Source of the DNA: Candidatus Iainarchaeum andersonii SCGC AAA011-E11
GTDB lineage: Archaea; Iainarchaeota; Iainarchaeia; Iainarchaeales; Iainarchaeaceae
Direction: 5' to 3'
DNA: 26,405 nt
NCBI GenBank assembly: GCA_000402355.1
Contig: AQRS01000031.1
Location: 1 to 26,405 of the forward strand
The position numbers and the translations under genes were made by a program. This document shows, piece by piece, positions 7,498 to 15,315 of the stretch. The notes beneath the pieces are model-generated. The model made no database searches, had not been told where the DNA came from, and saw only the letters and a program-made list of their open reading frames with translations. Position 1 is the stretch's first letter. The number at the start of each line of letters is the position of its first letter.

Positions 7498-8220
7498 ATG
7501 AAGAAAGAAATCGTCAAAGGAATAGAAATAATTGACCTGGCACTTTTCCTCAAAGCCGAGAAGTTGCTCGCAATAACGGATTTGCAGCTCGGCTACGAAG
7601 GAATGCTCAACTCACAGGGCGTTTTCGTTCCCAGGCTGAATTTCGAGGAAATAAAGAGGCGGCTTGGGGACAAAACTTTTCCGCACGCAAAAGGCGCCGA
7701 GAAGATTCTTGTGAACGGCGACCTAAAGCACGAGTTCGGGGAAATCTCGAGGCAGGAGTGGCGCGAAGTGGCTGAACTCATTGAACTTCTCAAGGCGCAC
7801 TGCAAGGAAGTTATACTCGTAAAGGGTAACCACGACGCAATCCTCGGACCCATTGCAAAATCAATGGGTGTGAAAGTTGTTGAGCATTACTTTGCGGAAA
7901 AATCAAAAACGCTTTTCATTCACGGCCACAAGGAACCGGGAAAGGAACTCCTGAAAGGCGCCGAAACCATTGTGATAGGGCACGAGCACCCCGCAGTTTC
8001 GATTAAGGATGGCGTGAAATCAGAAACCTACAAGTGCTTCCTGCGGGGAAAATACAAAGGAAAAACATTGATTGTAATGCCTTCGCTGAACTTCGTTTCA
8101 ATGGGCAGCGACGTCACGAAATCGGAAATACTCGGCCCCATGATTTCCAACGTGAACGAGTTCGAAGTGTTTGCGGTGGAAGACAAGGTTTACTACATGG
8201 GAAAAGCCGGTTCCTTATAG
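7498..8220 (+). CDS. calcineurin-like metallophosphoesterase, COG1407 type
   Basis: A 240-residue two-metal phosphoesterase, probably acting on a nucleic acid or nucleotide. The ligand motifs are all present: ITDLQLGYE, VNGDLKHEFG, VKGNHD, IHGHKEP and IGHEHPA. GDLKH and the final GHEHP are typical of the archaeal COG1407 group often encoded next to Lhr helicases. The ATG at 7498 is preferred over the TTG two codons earlier. A TATA-like GGTTTTAAAG (7478-7487) lies too close to the start for a leaderless transcript, so the gene may be read from upstream. Family is firm; substrate unknown. Confidence 0.87.
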   Translation: MKKEIVKGIEIIDLALFLKAEKLLAITDLQLGYEGMLNSQGVFVPRLNFEEIKRRLGDKTFPHAKGAEKILVNGDLKHEFGEISRQEWREVAELIELLKAHCKEVILVKGNHDAILGPIAKSMGVKVVEHYFAEKSKTLFIHGHKEPGKELLKGAETIVIGHEHPAVSIKDGVKSETYKCFLRGKYKGKTLIVMPSLNFVSMGSDVTKSEILGPMISNVNEFEVFAVEDKVYYMGKAGSL

Positions 8221-8276
8221 GATTTGAATTCCTGGAAAGGGTTTTATTCTGCTCCGAAGCAAATTCATTGATTTGA

Positions 8277-8855
8277 ATGGGCATAATGAGGGTTATGAGG
8301 GCCGACCTTGACGCGGTCGTAAAGAATGACCCTGCCGCAAAAAGCAGGCTCGAGGCACTCATCAACCACACTCCTTTTCACGCAATCCTTGTTTACAGGC
8401 TCGCACACGAGCTTTACAAGGCAGATCTCCCAATAATCCCCCGCTTCATTTCAAACATGGCAAAAGCATGGAGCGGCGCCGAAATACATCCCGGAGCAAA
8501 AATAGGCAAGGGATTCTTCATTGACCACGGAACAGGAACCGTAATAGGCGAAACCGCGGAAATAGGCGAAAACTGCATCCTGTTCCACAACGTTACTCTT
8601 GGAGGAACCGGAAAGCACGCCGGAAAAAGGCACCCGACACTTGGCAGCAATGTGCTCATAGGAACAGGAGCAACCCTCCTCGGGCCAATAAACATAGGCG
8701 ATAATGCAAAAATCGGCGCGGAAACATTCATTATAATGAAGGACGTTCCCGCAAACTCCACAGTTGTCGGAGTTCCCGGAAAAATAGTGAAGCTTAACGG
8801 AAAAAAAGTCGACCTTGAACTCAAGCCTTCAAAGGCGGGCCGGAAAGAAGCCTAA
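8277..8855 (+). CDS. cysE: serine O-acetyltransferase (left-handed beta-helix)
   Basis: The enzyme transfers acetyl from acetyl-CoA to L-serine, giving O-acetylserine for cysteine synthesis. The 192 residues contain a short helical N terminus (FHAILVYRLAHELY) and a hexapeptide-repeat beta helix. Signature residues: HPGAKIGKGFFIDHGTGTVI, GETAEIGENC, the catalytic-loop LGGTGKHAGKRHPTLG, and the closing VVGVPGKIV. The short N terminus matches archaeal and Gram-positive CysE rather than the long E. coli form. A second ATG at 8286 is a possible start. The 3' end overlaps the convergent DHH gene by 35 bp. No O-acetylserine sulfhydrylase is in the window. Confidence 0.88.
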   Translation: MGIMRVMRADLDAVVKNDPAAKSRLEALINHTPFHAILVYRLAHELYKADLPIIPRFISNMAKAWSGAEIHPGAKIGKGFFIDHGTGTVIGETAEIGENCILFHNVTLGGTGKHAGKRHPTLGSNVLIGTGATLLGPINIGDNAKIGAETFIIMKDVPANSTVVGVPGKIVKLNGKKVDLELKPSKAGRKEA

Positions 8856-9912
8856 TAATCCGCCTCTTGAGCTCCGGCAAATCCTTTTTTTTGCATCTGC
8901 CCGCGGCGGCAGGAACATGGCCGCCGGCGCCCGCATTCTCAAAACCCTTAACTGCGTTCTCCAGAATGTCATTCATTTTAACCTTGAAATCCTGCCGCCT
9001 CGCGGAAAACGAGACAAAGCCATCGCCCTTGCCCTGCACAAAAACAACCGTGTAATGCGGATACGATTCGTTGCTCACGCTGTTGATTATCGCTGATTTT
9101 ATGTTGTGCTTCGCATTGAACTCGAACCAGACCAACTGCGCATCCGGAAAAACCTGCTTCTCTTTTTCGAATTTTTTCATGAGCGAAGCCATTTCGCTTT
9201 CAAGCTTTTCCGCATAAGGCGCGTACCTGGAGGAAAGCATTTGCCTTGGAGAAGAGCATGAAGCATAGAATTTCAGGAGCCCGTTCAGCTTTTCCGGCGC
9301 GAGAACCTCGACAGCCGAAATGATGTTCATTATTTGCGTGAACTCCTCAACGCTTGAATCATGGTCTTTCGCGCAACGCCCAATGAAGCCTCTCCATTGC
9401 TCTAGCTGGTTATCACCGATGAGGCCAACGCACGCAATCCATGACCATTTCTCTAAATTCACATGCCGCGAAAACAAGTCAAACGCGAGTTTCGAGGTCG
9501 GATAAGTGCTCGGCTCCAAATCAGAAACAAGCTGTGCCTTGAGGAAAAAAGTTTTTTTCCCGGGTTTCCCATAGGACTTGTGGTGGTCAATCACGAGGAT
9601 TTGGTCAACCAGATTTTCAGTCATTTTAACGGATTCGGGCTGCTGGTCCAGTGCAAAATCAACCACAATCACCTTTGAAATTTTTTTCTTTTTCAGCAAT
9701 GAAATTGTTTTCGGAAGCAACTCAACCGTCTTGAATGATTGTGTGACAACAAGATCAGGGGCTTTGCCGCGCAGGAGCTTCAGGGAATTATACACGATTA
9801 CGCCGCTGGAAACACCGTCGGCATCAAGGTCGTGGATGAGCGCGATTTTGTCGCGCTTTGAAAACGATTTCACTATCGAGTCGAATTGATGGAGAATTCC
9901 TTTTTCATGCAT
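8821..9912 (-). CDS. DHH-family phosphoesterase (RecJ-like)
   Basis: A 363-residue DHH/DHHA1 protein. The DHH domain shows HDLDADGVSS (27-36), VVDFALDQ (83-90) and IDHHKS (108-113); the C-terminal DHHA1 domain ends in AGAGGHVPAAAG. Proteins of this kind are single-strand exonucleases (archaeal RecJ/GAN) or oligonucleotide phosphodiesterases; which one cannot be told here. The ATG at 9912 is fixed by a TATA-like ATTTTAAATA (9935-9944) about 27 nt upstream, implying a leaderless mRNA. It is convergent with cysE and divergent from the small basic protein gene at 10064. Confidence 0.87.
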   Translation of the reverse strand: MHEKGILHQFDSIVKSFSKRDKIALIHDLDADGVSSGVIVYNSLKLLRGKAPDLVVTQSFKTVELLPKTISLLKKKKISKVIVVDFALDQQPESVKMTENLVDQILVIDHHKSYGKPGKKTFFLKAQLVSDLEPSTYPTSKLAFDLFSRHVNLEKWSWIACVGLIGDNQLEQWRGFIGRCAKDHDSSVEEFTQIMNIISAVEVLAPEKLNGLLKFYASCSSPRQMLSSRYAPYAEKLESEMASLMKKFEKEKQVFPDAQLVWFEFNAKHNIKSAIINSVSNESYPHYTVVFVQGKGDGFVSFSARRQDFKVKMNDILENAVKGFENAGAGGHVPAAAGRCKKKDLPELKRRIIRLLSGPPLKA

Positions 9913-9934
9913 AAATTAGTGCTTCTGCAGAATC

Positions 9935-9944
9935 ATTTTAAATA
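9935..9944 (-). promoter_or_regulatory. TATA box of the DHH phosphoesterase gene
   Basis: On the minus strand TATTTAAAAT is centred about 27 nt before the ATG at 9912. Confidence 0.55.
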
Positions 9945-9958
9945 GTGGGAGCCGCATT

Positions 9959-10006
9959 CATGACGTCCTCCCGCCATAAATGGCGTGGTTCCCAATGGAC
10001 GTCATG
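9959..10006. repeat. nested inverted repeat, IS605-end-like hairpin in a divergent promoter region
   Basis: The outer arms CATGACGTCC (9959-9968) and GGACGTCATG (9997-10006) are a perfect 10-bp inverted repeat. Between them is GCCA-TAAA-TGGC (about 9973-9984), a second hairpin, followed by GTGGTTCCC. The inner part matches the pattern at 31-55 (4-bp arms around TAAA, then G-rich plus TTCCC) though the sequence differs. It may be a remnant IS605-type end or a regulatory or RNA structure. It sits just upstream of two divergent promoters. Confidence 0.6.
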
Positions 10007-10034
10007 GAAACTTCACAATCAAATAAACGAAAAA

Positions 10035-10041
10035 CTTAAAT
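10035..10041 (+). promoter_or_regulatory. TATA box of the small basic protein gene
   Basis: CTTAAAT is centred 26 nt before the ATG at 10064. This decides the start: the in-frame ATG at 10040 overlaps the TATA element itself and cannot be on the same transcript. Confidence 0.6.
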
Positions 10042-10063
10042 GCAGGGGAAGCGTTTTCCAGTT

Positions 10064-10447
10064 ATGAGGCCAAAAAGCCCCGCGTTGAGGAGAACGGTTG
10101 CCGCTTTCAGGCTTGTGAAGGCAGGGGCAAAAAAACTCATCGAAAACAAGAGGCGCGGCCGCGTGAAAAAAAGGCTCGAGGCGCTGAGGAAAAATGAGTC
10201 GAGGCGCTCAACACTCGGCTTACTGCACACAATGGAGGCATCTGAAAGGAGCACTAAATACTTATTGTCAAAGAATTACTTGCACGAGCAGGCCAAGGAT
10301 TATCTGAGGCCCCAGTTGGAGCACCACAGGAAAATAAGCGAAAATATCAGGAATCAGCTGGCGGGGCAGAGGCGGGCTCTCGGCCAGAACAGAAAAACAG
10401 TGCGGAAAGGCGCACCCGGCGCAGATGCAGGGAGAAAAAAGCGGTGA
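10064..10447 (+). CDS. small, strongly basic protein of unknown function
   Basis: I do not recognise this 127-residue protein. It is very rich in Arg and Lys (for example KKLIENKRRGRVKKRLEALR), has no membrane segment, and is probably helical with a disordered basic tail (GAPGADAGRKKR). This composition suggests RNA or DNA binding but does not prove it. The start is fixed by the TATA spacing. Its stop TGA overlaps the GGTGAT ribosome site of the next gene, so the two are translationally coupled. Confidence 0.6.
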   Translation: MRPKSPALRRTVAAFRLVKAGAKKLIENKRRGRVKKRLEALRKNESRRSTLGLLHTMEASERSTKYLLSKNYLHEQAKDYLRPQLEHHRKISENIRNQLAGQRRALGQNRKTVRKGAPGADAGRKKR

Positions 10448-10452
10448 TTTGA

Positions 10453-10635
10453 ATGGCTTACGAACACACAAACTCAAAAGGGACGAAGTACTTCCTCAGT
10501 TCAACTTTAGGGGGAAGGAACGGCAAAATAATCTATTTTTTCAGCAAGGAAAACAAAAAAGGAATTGATTTGCCGCAGGGCTACTTGGTGGGCGAAAACC
10601 CGTTGACAGGCCTGCCTTACCTCAAAAAAAAGTGA
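10453..10635 (+). CDS. small conserved-type protein of unknown function (60 residues)
   Basis: The sequence has the form NSKGTKYFL, then RNGKIIYFFSKE, then LPQGYLVGENPLTGLPYLKKK. I recall short proteins ending in GY.V.EN..TGLP.LKK from DPANN archaea and candidate-phyla bacteria, but no function is known to me. GGTGAT (10443-10448), a perfect match to the anti-Shine-Dalgarno partner, lies 4 nt before the ATG. It forms a two-gene operon with the basic protein upstream. Confidence 0.65.
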   Translation: MAYEHTNSKGTKYFLSSTLGGRNGKIIYFFSKENKKGIDLPQGYLVGENPLTGLPYLKKK

Positions 10636-10762
10636 GCAAAAGCCCTCTATTTGCCAAAATAAGGCATTTCAACAAGGTTAAGGTTTTTCGGGTTAATGCG
10701 CATCATAAGGGTTAAAAGGGTTCGGGGCAATGCATATACTACCGATTTTAAGGGGCCAAAAA

Positions 10763-12298
10763 ATGTTCGTGCAGATTGAAAAAGCAACAGAATTGAAGCA
10801 GGACATTTTTGATGCAGTCCAAAAGTTTTCGGCAAAGCAAAAACCAGCAATGGCTGACGTAAGGTTTGAAATTTCCAACGGGCAGGCGGCTTACGCACTC
10901 AACGGAAACGTGAAACAGGCCGCAAGGGATTACGGAATTGAAATCGGCGCCAGAGTGTTTGCCGGAAAAAAAATGGTTGCATCCGGATTCATAGGAAAAA
11001 GCCTCGGAGAAAAAGACCTTTCAAAAATAAAGGAAATAACGGCACAGATGCTGGAAGTTGCGTTCAAGAGGGCGAAGCTCAATTCAATCGAAAAGGAAAA
11101 AATGGCATTGAAGCTCAGGGAACAGGCACGCGGCCTGCATTCAATCACATTCGCGGAAATACCTGTTCTTCGAAAAGAATGGGAAAAGGAATTCAGGGAA
11201 AACCCAATGGACCGAGACCTTGATTTTTACATTAAGCGCTGCGAAGAGGTTTCCAAAAGAATCGGAAAAATCAGCGGAGTCTCGGCAAACAGCATAGGCC
11301 TAATGGCAGGAATAGAAAAAAAGATTTTTGCAAACTCTGAAGGCTCGCTCATTGAGCAAACAAGGGCAATAACCGAGCCGTCCGTTTTTATTTCGGCAAA
11401 AGGAACAAACGAGGAAACTTTTCACGAGTGGATGTCGGATTCGAAAGGACTCGAAGTGCTTGAAGGGAATAACCCGCACGGAAAAACGCTCGAAGAATTC
11501 GCCGAATACCTCGCTGAAGGAACGGCAGAACTCGCAAACGCGAAAACCGCAAAATTCGAAAAGGACGTTGAAATAATTACGGACCCATGGTTCAACACCC
11601 TTGTCAGCCACGAAATCTGCGGGCACCCAAGCGAAGCTGACCGTGCCCTGAAACGCGAAACTGCGTGGGCAGGCAGGGCATGGTGGTTCAACAACATGGA
11701 TGAAAACATGTTCGGAAAAGAAGTGGGAAGCCCCGAAATGACGATTGTTTCAGACCCTACATTCTTCGGTTACGGAAATTACGGTTTCGATGATGAGGGG
11801 ACACCCGCAAAAAAGGTGGTTAACATTGAGAACGGAATCCTAAAGGAATTCATGAACTCAAGGGAAACAGCCGCAATTCTCAACGCGGAGCCGAACGGGC
11901 ACATGCGCGCGAACTCTGCTTCCTCGGTTCCATTGATCAGGATGAGCAACACTTACTTCGAAAAAGGAACGTGGAAAAAGGAAGAGCTCATCGAGGAAAC
12001 AAGGAAAGGGTATTACATCATAGGCGAAAAAACGCCATCAATAGGGGAAAGCAGGCAGAACTTCAATATTACCTGCTGGAAAGCCTATCGCATCGAGAAC
12101 GGCGAAATCATGGAACTTTACAGGAACGCAGGAATTGAGTATGACTCGAACAAGTTCTTCAAAAGCATAAAGGCGGCAAATGATGTTATGCACTTCAATG
12201 TCCCTAACTGCGGAAAAGGAACGCCGATGCAGACAATGAGGCTCTCGAACGGCGGGCCGCATTTGAAAGGAATAGCCAATTTGACGGGAAAACACTGA
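10763..12298 (+). CDS. tldD: TldD-type metalloprotease subunit
   Basis: This is the catalytic subunit of the TldD/TldE peptidase, which in bacteria degrades unfolded or small peptides and matures some peptide antibiotics. The 511-residue protein carries the zinc motif HEICGH (283-288 from this start) within HEICGHPSEAD, followed by GYGNYGFDDEGTPA and the C-terminal MSNTYFEKG. The ATG at 10763 is preferred to the one at 10730: a TATA-like GCATATAC (10731-10738) lies about 28 nt before it. The partner gene follows after 4 bases, so both subunits are made from one mRNA. The substrate in this organism is unknown. Confidence 0.9.
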   Translation: MFVQIEKATELKQDIFDAVQKFSAKQKPAMADVRFEISNGQAAYALNGNVKQAARDYGIEIGARVFAGKKMVASGFIGKSLGEKDLSKIKEITAQMLEVAFKRAKLNSIEKEKMALKLREQARGLHSITFAEIPVLRKEWEKEFRENPMDRDLDFYIKRCEEVSKRIGKISGVSANSIGLMAGIEKKIFANSEGSLIEQTRAITEPSVFISAKGTNEETFHEWMSDSKGLEVLEGNNPHGKTLEEFAEYLAEGTAELANAKTAKFEKDVEIITDPWFNTLVSHEICGHPSEADRALKRETAWAGRAWWFNNMDENMFGKEVGSPEMTIVSDPTFFGYGNYGFDDEGTPAKKVVNIENGILKEFMNSRETAAILNAEPNGHMRANSASSVPLIRMSNTYFEKGTWKKEELIEETRKGYYIIGEKTPSIGESRQNFNITCWKAYRIENGEIMELYRNAGIEYDSNKFFKSIKAANDVMHFNVPNCGKGTPMQTMRLSNGGPHLKGIANLTGKH

Positions 12299-12302
12299 GG
12301 AA

Positions 12303-13754
12303 ATGAAAATGATCGAACTCAAAGAAATCAGGGCAATTGCAAAAGAACTCCTTGAATACGCGGAGAAGAAAAGCGAAGTGAAAGAGGCAGAGGCATATGT
12401 TTCCGCTAACAACCTGAACGTTTACAGGATTGCATACCACACGGATATCCCGAGCAACGGCCTAGAGGAACCCAAAAGCGAAGAGGATTTTGGATTAAGC
12501 CTGAGGATAATGTTCAAGAGCGGAAAATACGGCATGGGCGTTTCGGACTCCGATTTTTCGCGCAAAGGGTTCGAGGAAGCTTACTCAAAAGCGTTCGAAT
12601 CAATGGTTCTCGACAACGATTTCAAGGGATTTGCGAAAGGAAAAAAGGGAAAACCAAGTTCGGTTTACGCGGACAAAAAAATCCTGAAATTAGACGAGGA
12701 AAAGGCAATGGCAAAGGCGTATGAACTCATTACAGGCGCGTTCTCGGCAATGAAGAAAACCAAATTCAAGGAAGGATTCAACATTACTGGAGAAATGGAT
12801 GCGCTCGCGGCAAGGATGGCGGTTGAAAATTCGAACGGCATAAGCGCCGCAGAAGAAAACACGGAGTGCTTCTCAACTTTAACCACTGATCTGGAGGTTA
12901 ACCCGCACGCATCAGGAACATCATTCGAATCCTCGACGCACCTCGCAAAGCTCGACTGCGAAGGCTGTGCGGCCGAATCCGCGGAAAAATCGCTTTCAAT
13001 GCAGAGCCCGAAAAGCCTTGATTCCGGAGAGTACAAAGTTGTTTTGAGCCAGATTGCGGTAGCTGAATTACTTTACAGCAGGTTCGACATCGAAATACCT
13101 TCGCTCGAGTACAATGCAAACCCTTTCAAAGGGCGCGAAGATGAACGGATTTTTTCCGACAAACTAAGCATAGACGACAATCCATCGCTTGGAGGAATGA
13201 TCTGCTCCAAAAAATACACCGACGAAGGCATTCCCACAAAGAAAAACACAATAGTCAAAAACGGGGTTTTCAAAAACTACATTTCAAACAATTATTACTC
13301 AAGCAAAAAGCCCGAATGGAAGAAATACGGGCAGACCAACGGGTTCCGCGGAGGAACAGGAAGGAACTACGGCAGCGACGTGAGCGTAAAAGGGACAAAC
13401 TACACCATACAAAAAGGCAATCATTCCCATGAAGAGCTTTTGGATGAAGTGAAGGACGGAATCTATTTGGGAAGAATGTGGTACACGTACCCAGTCAACG
13501 GATATTCGAGCTTTGACTTCACCTCAACCATACGCGGCGACTCATTCATAATCAAAAATGGGGAGATTTCAAGCGCGCTCACGCCGAACACATTCAGGAT
13601 ACTTGACAGCTTCGAAAGCGTATTCAAGGATGTTCTCGCGCTCGGAAAAGAGGCGAAGGCCGCGCGCTCATGGGGGCAGGACGCGCTAGTATTGACGCCT
13701 GAAATTGCGGTTGCCAAAATGAAGCTCAAAAGCATTTCAAAAGGAATCTATTGA
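12303..13754 (+). CDS. tldE: TldE/PmbA-type metalloprotease subunit
   Basis: A 483-residue partner of TldD. It shares the fold but lacks an HExxxH zinc motif, as expected of TldE/PmbA. Recognisable parts are DFGLSLRIMFKSGKYG (about 61-76), the DEGIPTKKNTIVKNGVFKNY region, and the C-terminal STIRGDSFIIKNGEISSA. The start ATG follows TGAGGA, which overlaps the tldD stop and acts as ribosome site; a second ATG two codons on is possible. The heterodimer forms an enclosed chamber whose active site is in TldD. Its 3' end lies 3 bp from the convergent pdxT. Confidence 0.9.
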   Translation: MKMIELKEIRAIAKELLEYAEKKSEVKEAEAYVSANNLNVYRIAYHTDIPSNGLEEPKSEEDFGLSLRIMFKSGKYGMGVSDSDFSRKGFEEAYSKAFESMVLDNDFKGFAKGKKGKPSSVYADKKILKLDEEKAMAKAYELITGAFSAMKKTKFKEGFNITGEMDALAARMAVENSNGISAAEENTECFSTLTTDLEVNPHASGTSFESSTHLAKLDCEGCAAESAEKSLSMQSPKSLDSGEYKVVLSQIAVAELLYSRFDIEIPSLEYNANPFKGREDERIFSDKLSIDDNPSLGGMICSKKYTDEGIPTKKNTIVKNGVFKNYISNNYYSSKKPEWKKYGQTNGFRGGTGRNYGSDVSVKGTNYTIQKGNHSHEELLDEVKDGIYLGRMWYTYPVNGYSSFDFTSTIRGDSFIIKNGEISSALTPNTFRILDSFESVFKDVLALGKEAKAARSWGQDALVLTPEIAVAKMKLKSISKGIY

Positions 13755-13757
13755 AAA

Positions 13758-14339
13758 CTAATTTTTGGCCCCGGCCATTTGCGCCAGCAAAGAATGCAAC
13801 CCTGTGTTTGCCCCTAGCTCTGTGTGGAAAGTGCCCACAAGAACATTTTTGTGCCTAACGAGAACAGGCTTTCCCTCGAAAGAAGCCAGCACTTCAACGC
13901 CTTTCCCGATTTTTGTTATTATCGGGGCGCGGATGAAAACCACATTCATTTTTCCCGCGCCTTTCACCTCAATTTCAGCCTCAAAAGAATCTACTTGGCG
14001 CCCATAAGCATTCCTCGCAACCTCAATGCCGATCAAATTCAATGGCCTGAATCGCTTTTCACCCAAAACTTTTTTTGCAATTACTATCGCGCCCGCACAA
14101 GTACCATAAACAGGATTGCCTTTTTTTGCAAATGAAATTATTGCGGAAGCAAGACCATTATCTGAAATCAATTTCGCAATGGTTGTGCTTTCGCCGCCCG
14201 GAATAATGAGCGCGGAGCACTTCTGCAAATCTGCTTTTACCCTGACCTGGAAGGCTTCAAGGCCGAGCGACTCAATGGAGCGCTGGTGCTCTGCAAAATC
14301 ACCCTGAATCGCGAGAACACCCACTATAATTTTCGCCAT
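13758..14339 (-). CDS. pdxT: PLP synthase glutaminase subunit PdxT
   Basis: PdxT releases ammonia from glutamine and passes it to PdxS for pyridoxal 5'-phosphate synthesis. The 193-residue class I glutaminase shows GGES (48-51), nucleophile Cys81 in YGTCAG, and the His172/Glu174 pair in FHTELG (usually FHPEL). The gene is downstream of pdxS but has its own TATA-like TTTAAAAATT (14361-14370) about 27 nt before the ATG, just upstream of the 41-bp gap's pdxS end, so it can be transcribed separately. Confidence 0.94.
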   Translation of the reverse strand: MAKIIVGVLAIQGDFAEHQRSIESLGLEAFQVRVKADLQKCSALIIPGGESTTIAKLISDNGLASAIISFAKKGNPVYGTCAGAIVIAKKVLGEKRFRPLNLIGIEVARNAYGRQVDSFEAEIEVKGAGKMNVVFIRAPIITKIGKGVEVLASFEGKPVLVRHKNVLVGTFHTELGANTGLHSLLAQMAGAKN

Positions 14340-14380
14340 AAAATAAGAAGGAACTGAATTAATTTTTAAATCAAATGAGT

Positions 14381-15271
14381 TCAGTGCCCCCGGTCCTGCA
14401 TCCGCATTTCGAGCTTGGAAATCTCGAGGCCCTGCATTGCCTCGCCCAAACCGCTTGAAACCTTTGCAAGCATTTTCGCGTCCCTGTAGTGCGTAACGGC
14501 CTGCACAATCGCGGAAGCCATTCTGTTTGGGTTTGAGGACTTGAATATTCCCGAGCCGACAAAAACACCGTCAACACCCAATTGCATCATTAACGCGGCA
14601 TCGGCAGGAGTCGCAACGCCACCGGCGGCAAAATTAACCACCGGAAGCCTTCCAAGATTTTCCGTTTCAGCCAGCAATTCCTTTGGAACACGCATTGAAT
14701 TCGCTATTGCCTCAAGCCTATTAACGGTAAAATGCTTTAAGTCCGCAATTTCCTTTGCAACGGTGCGAACGTGCGTAACCGCCTCCACAATGTTGCCTGT
14801 TCCGGCCTCTCCTTTTGTGCGGATCATTGCCGCGCCCTCATTAATGCGCCTCAATGCCTCTCCGAGGTTGCGTGCGCCACAGACAAAAGGAATATCGAAT
14901 TTCTTTTTATCAATGTGGAATTCATTATCTGCGGGTGTTAAAACTTCTGACTCGTCAATGAAGTCAACGCCGAGCTCCTGCAGAATCTGCGCCTCGACAA
15001 AATGCCCAATCCTCACCTTGGCCATTACAGGAACAGAAACGGCTTTCATTATTTCCTTCACTTTTGCGGGGTCAGCCATTCTCGCAACCCCGCCTTGCGC
15101 GCGGATATCGGCAGGAACCCTCTCCAGAGCCATTACGGCACAAGCACCCGCCTTTTCAGCAATTTTGGCCTGCTTGGCGTTAACCACATCCATTATGCAG
15201 CCGCCCTTCAGCATCTGCGCAAGGCCCTTCTTTAATTTTGGAGTTCCTTTCAGAACAGTTTTTTTTGCCAT
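14381..15271 (-). CDS. pdxS: PLP synthase lyase subunit PdxS
   Basis: PdxS builds pyridoxal 5'-phosphate from ribose 5-phosphate, glyceraldehyde 3-phosphate and ammonia on a (beta/alpha)8 barrel that forms a dodecamer. The 296-residue protein shows the conserved ALERVPADIRAQGGVARM, catalytic Lys85 in VMAKVRIGH, Lys153 in IRTKGEAGTG and the phosphate-binding FAAGGVATPADAALMM and GVFVGSGIF. The frame is open four codons further, but MAKKTVLKGT (ATG at 15271) is the natural start. It forms a two-gene unit with pdxT. Confidence 0.95.
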   Translation of the reverse strand: MAKKTVLKGTPKLKKGLAQMLKGGCIMDVVNAKQAKIAEKAGACAVMALERVPADIRAQGGVARMADPAKVKEIMKAVSVPVMAKVRIGHFVEAQILQELGVDFIDESEVLTPADNEFHIDKKKFDIPFVCGARNLGEALRRINEGAAMIRTKGEAGTGNIVEAVTHVRTVAKEIADLKHFTVNRLEAIANSMRVPKELLAETENLGRLPVVNFAAGGVATPADAALMMQLGVDGVFVGSGIFKSSNPNRMASAIVQAVTHYRDAKMLAKVSSGLGEAMQGLEISKLEMRMQDRGH

Positions 15272-15315
15272 AAAAAGACACATATTAGAGGATTAACAAA
15301 GAATTAAAACCTATT

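Noticed and set aside
10636..10762. GGTT-rich stretch as a possible regulatory RNA
   Set aside because: It has only loose repeats of AAGGGTT type and no clear stem; nothing beyond the tldD promoter can be supported.
14541..15296. Long plus-strand frame of 251 codons opposite pdxS
   Set aside because: It is the antisense of a strongly conserved gene; such mirror frames are common in G/C-biased codon use, and the translation is Ser/Pro/Ala-rich with no motif.
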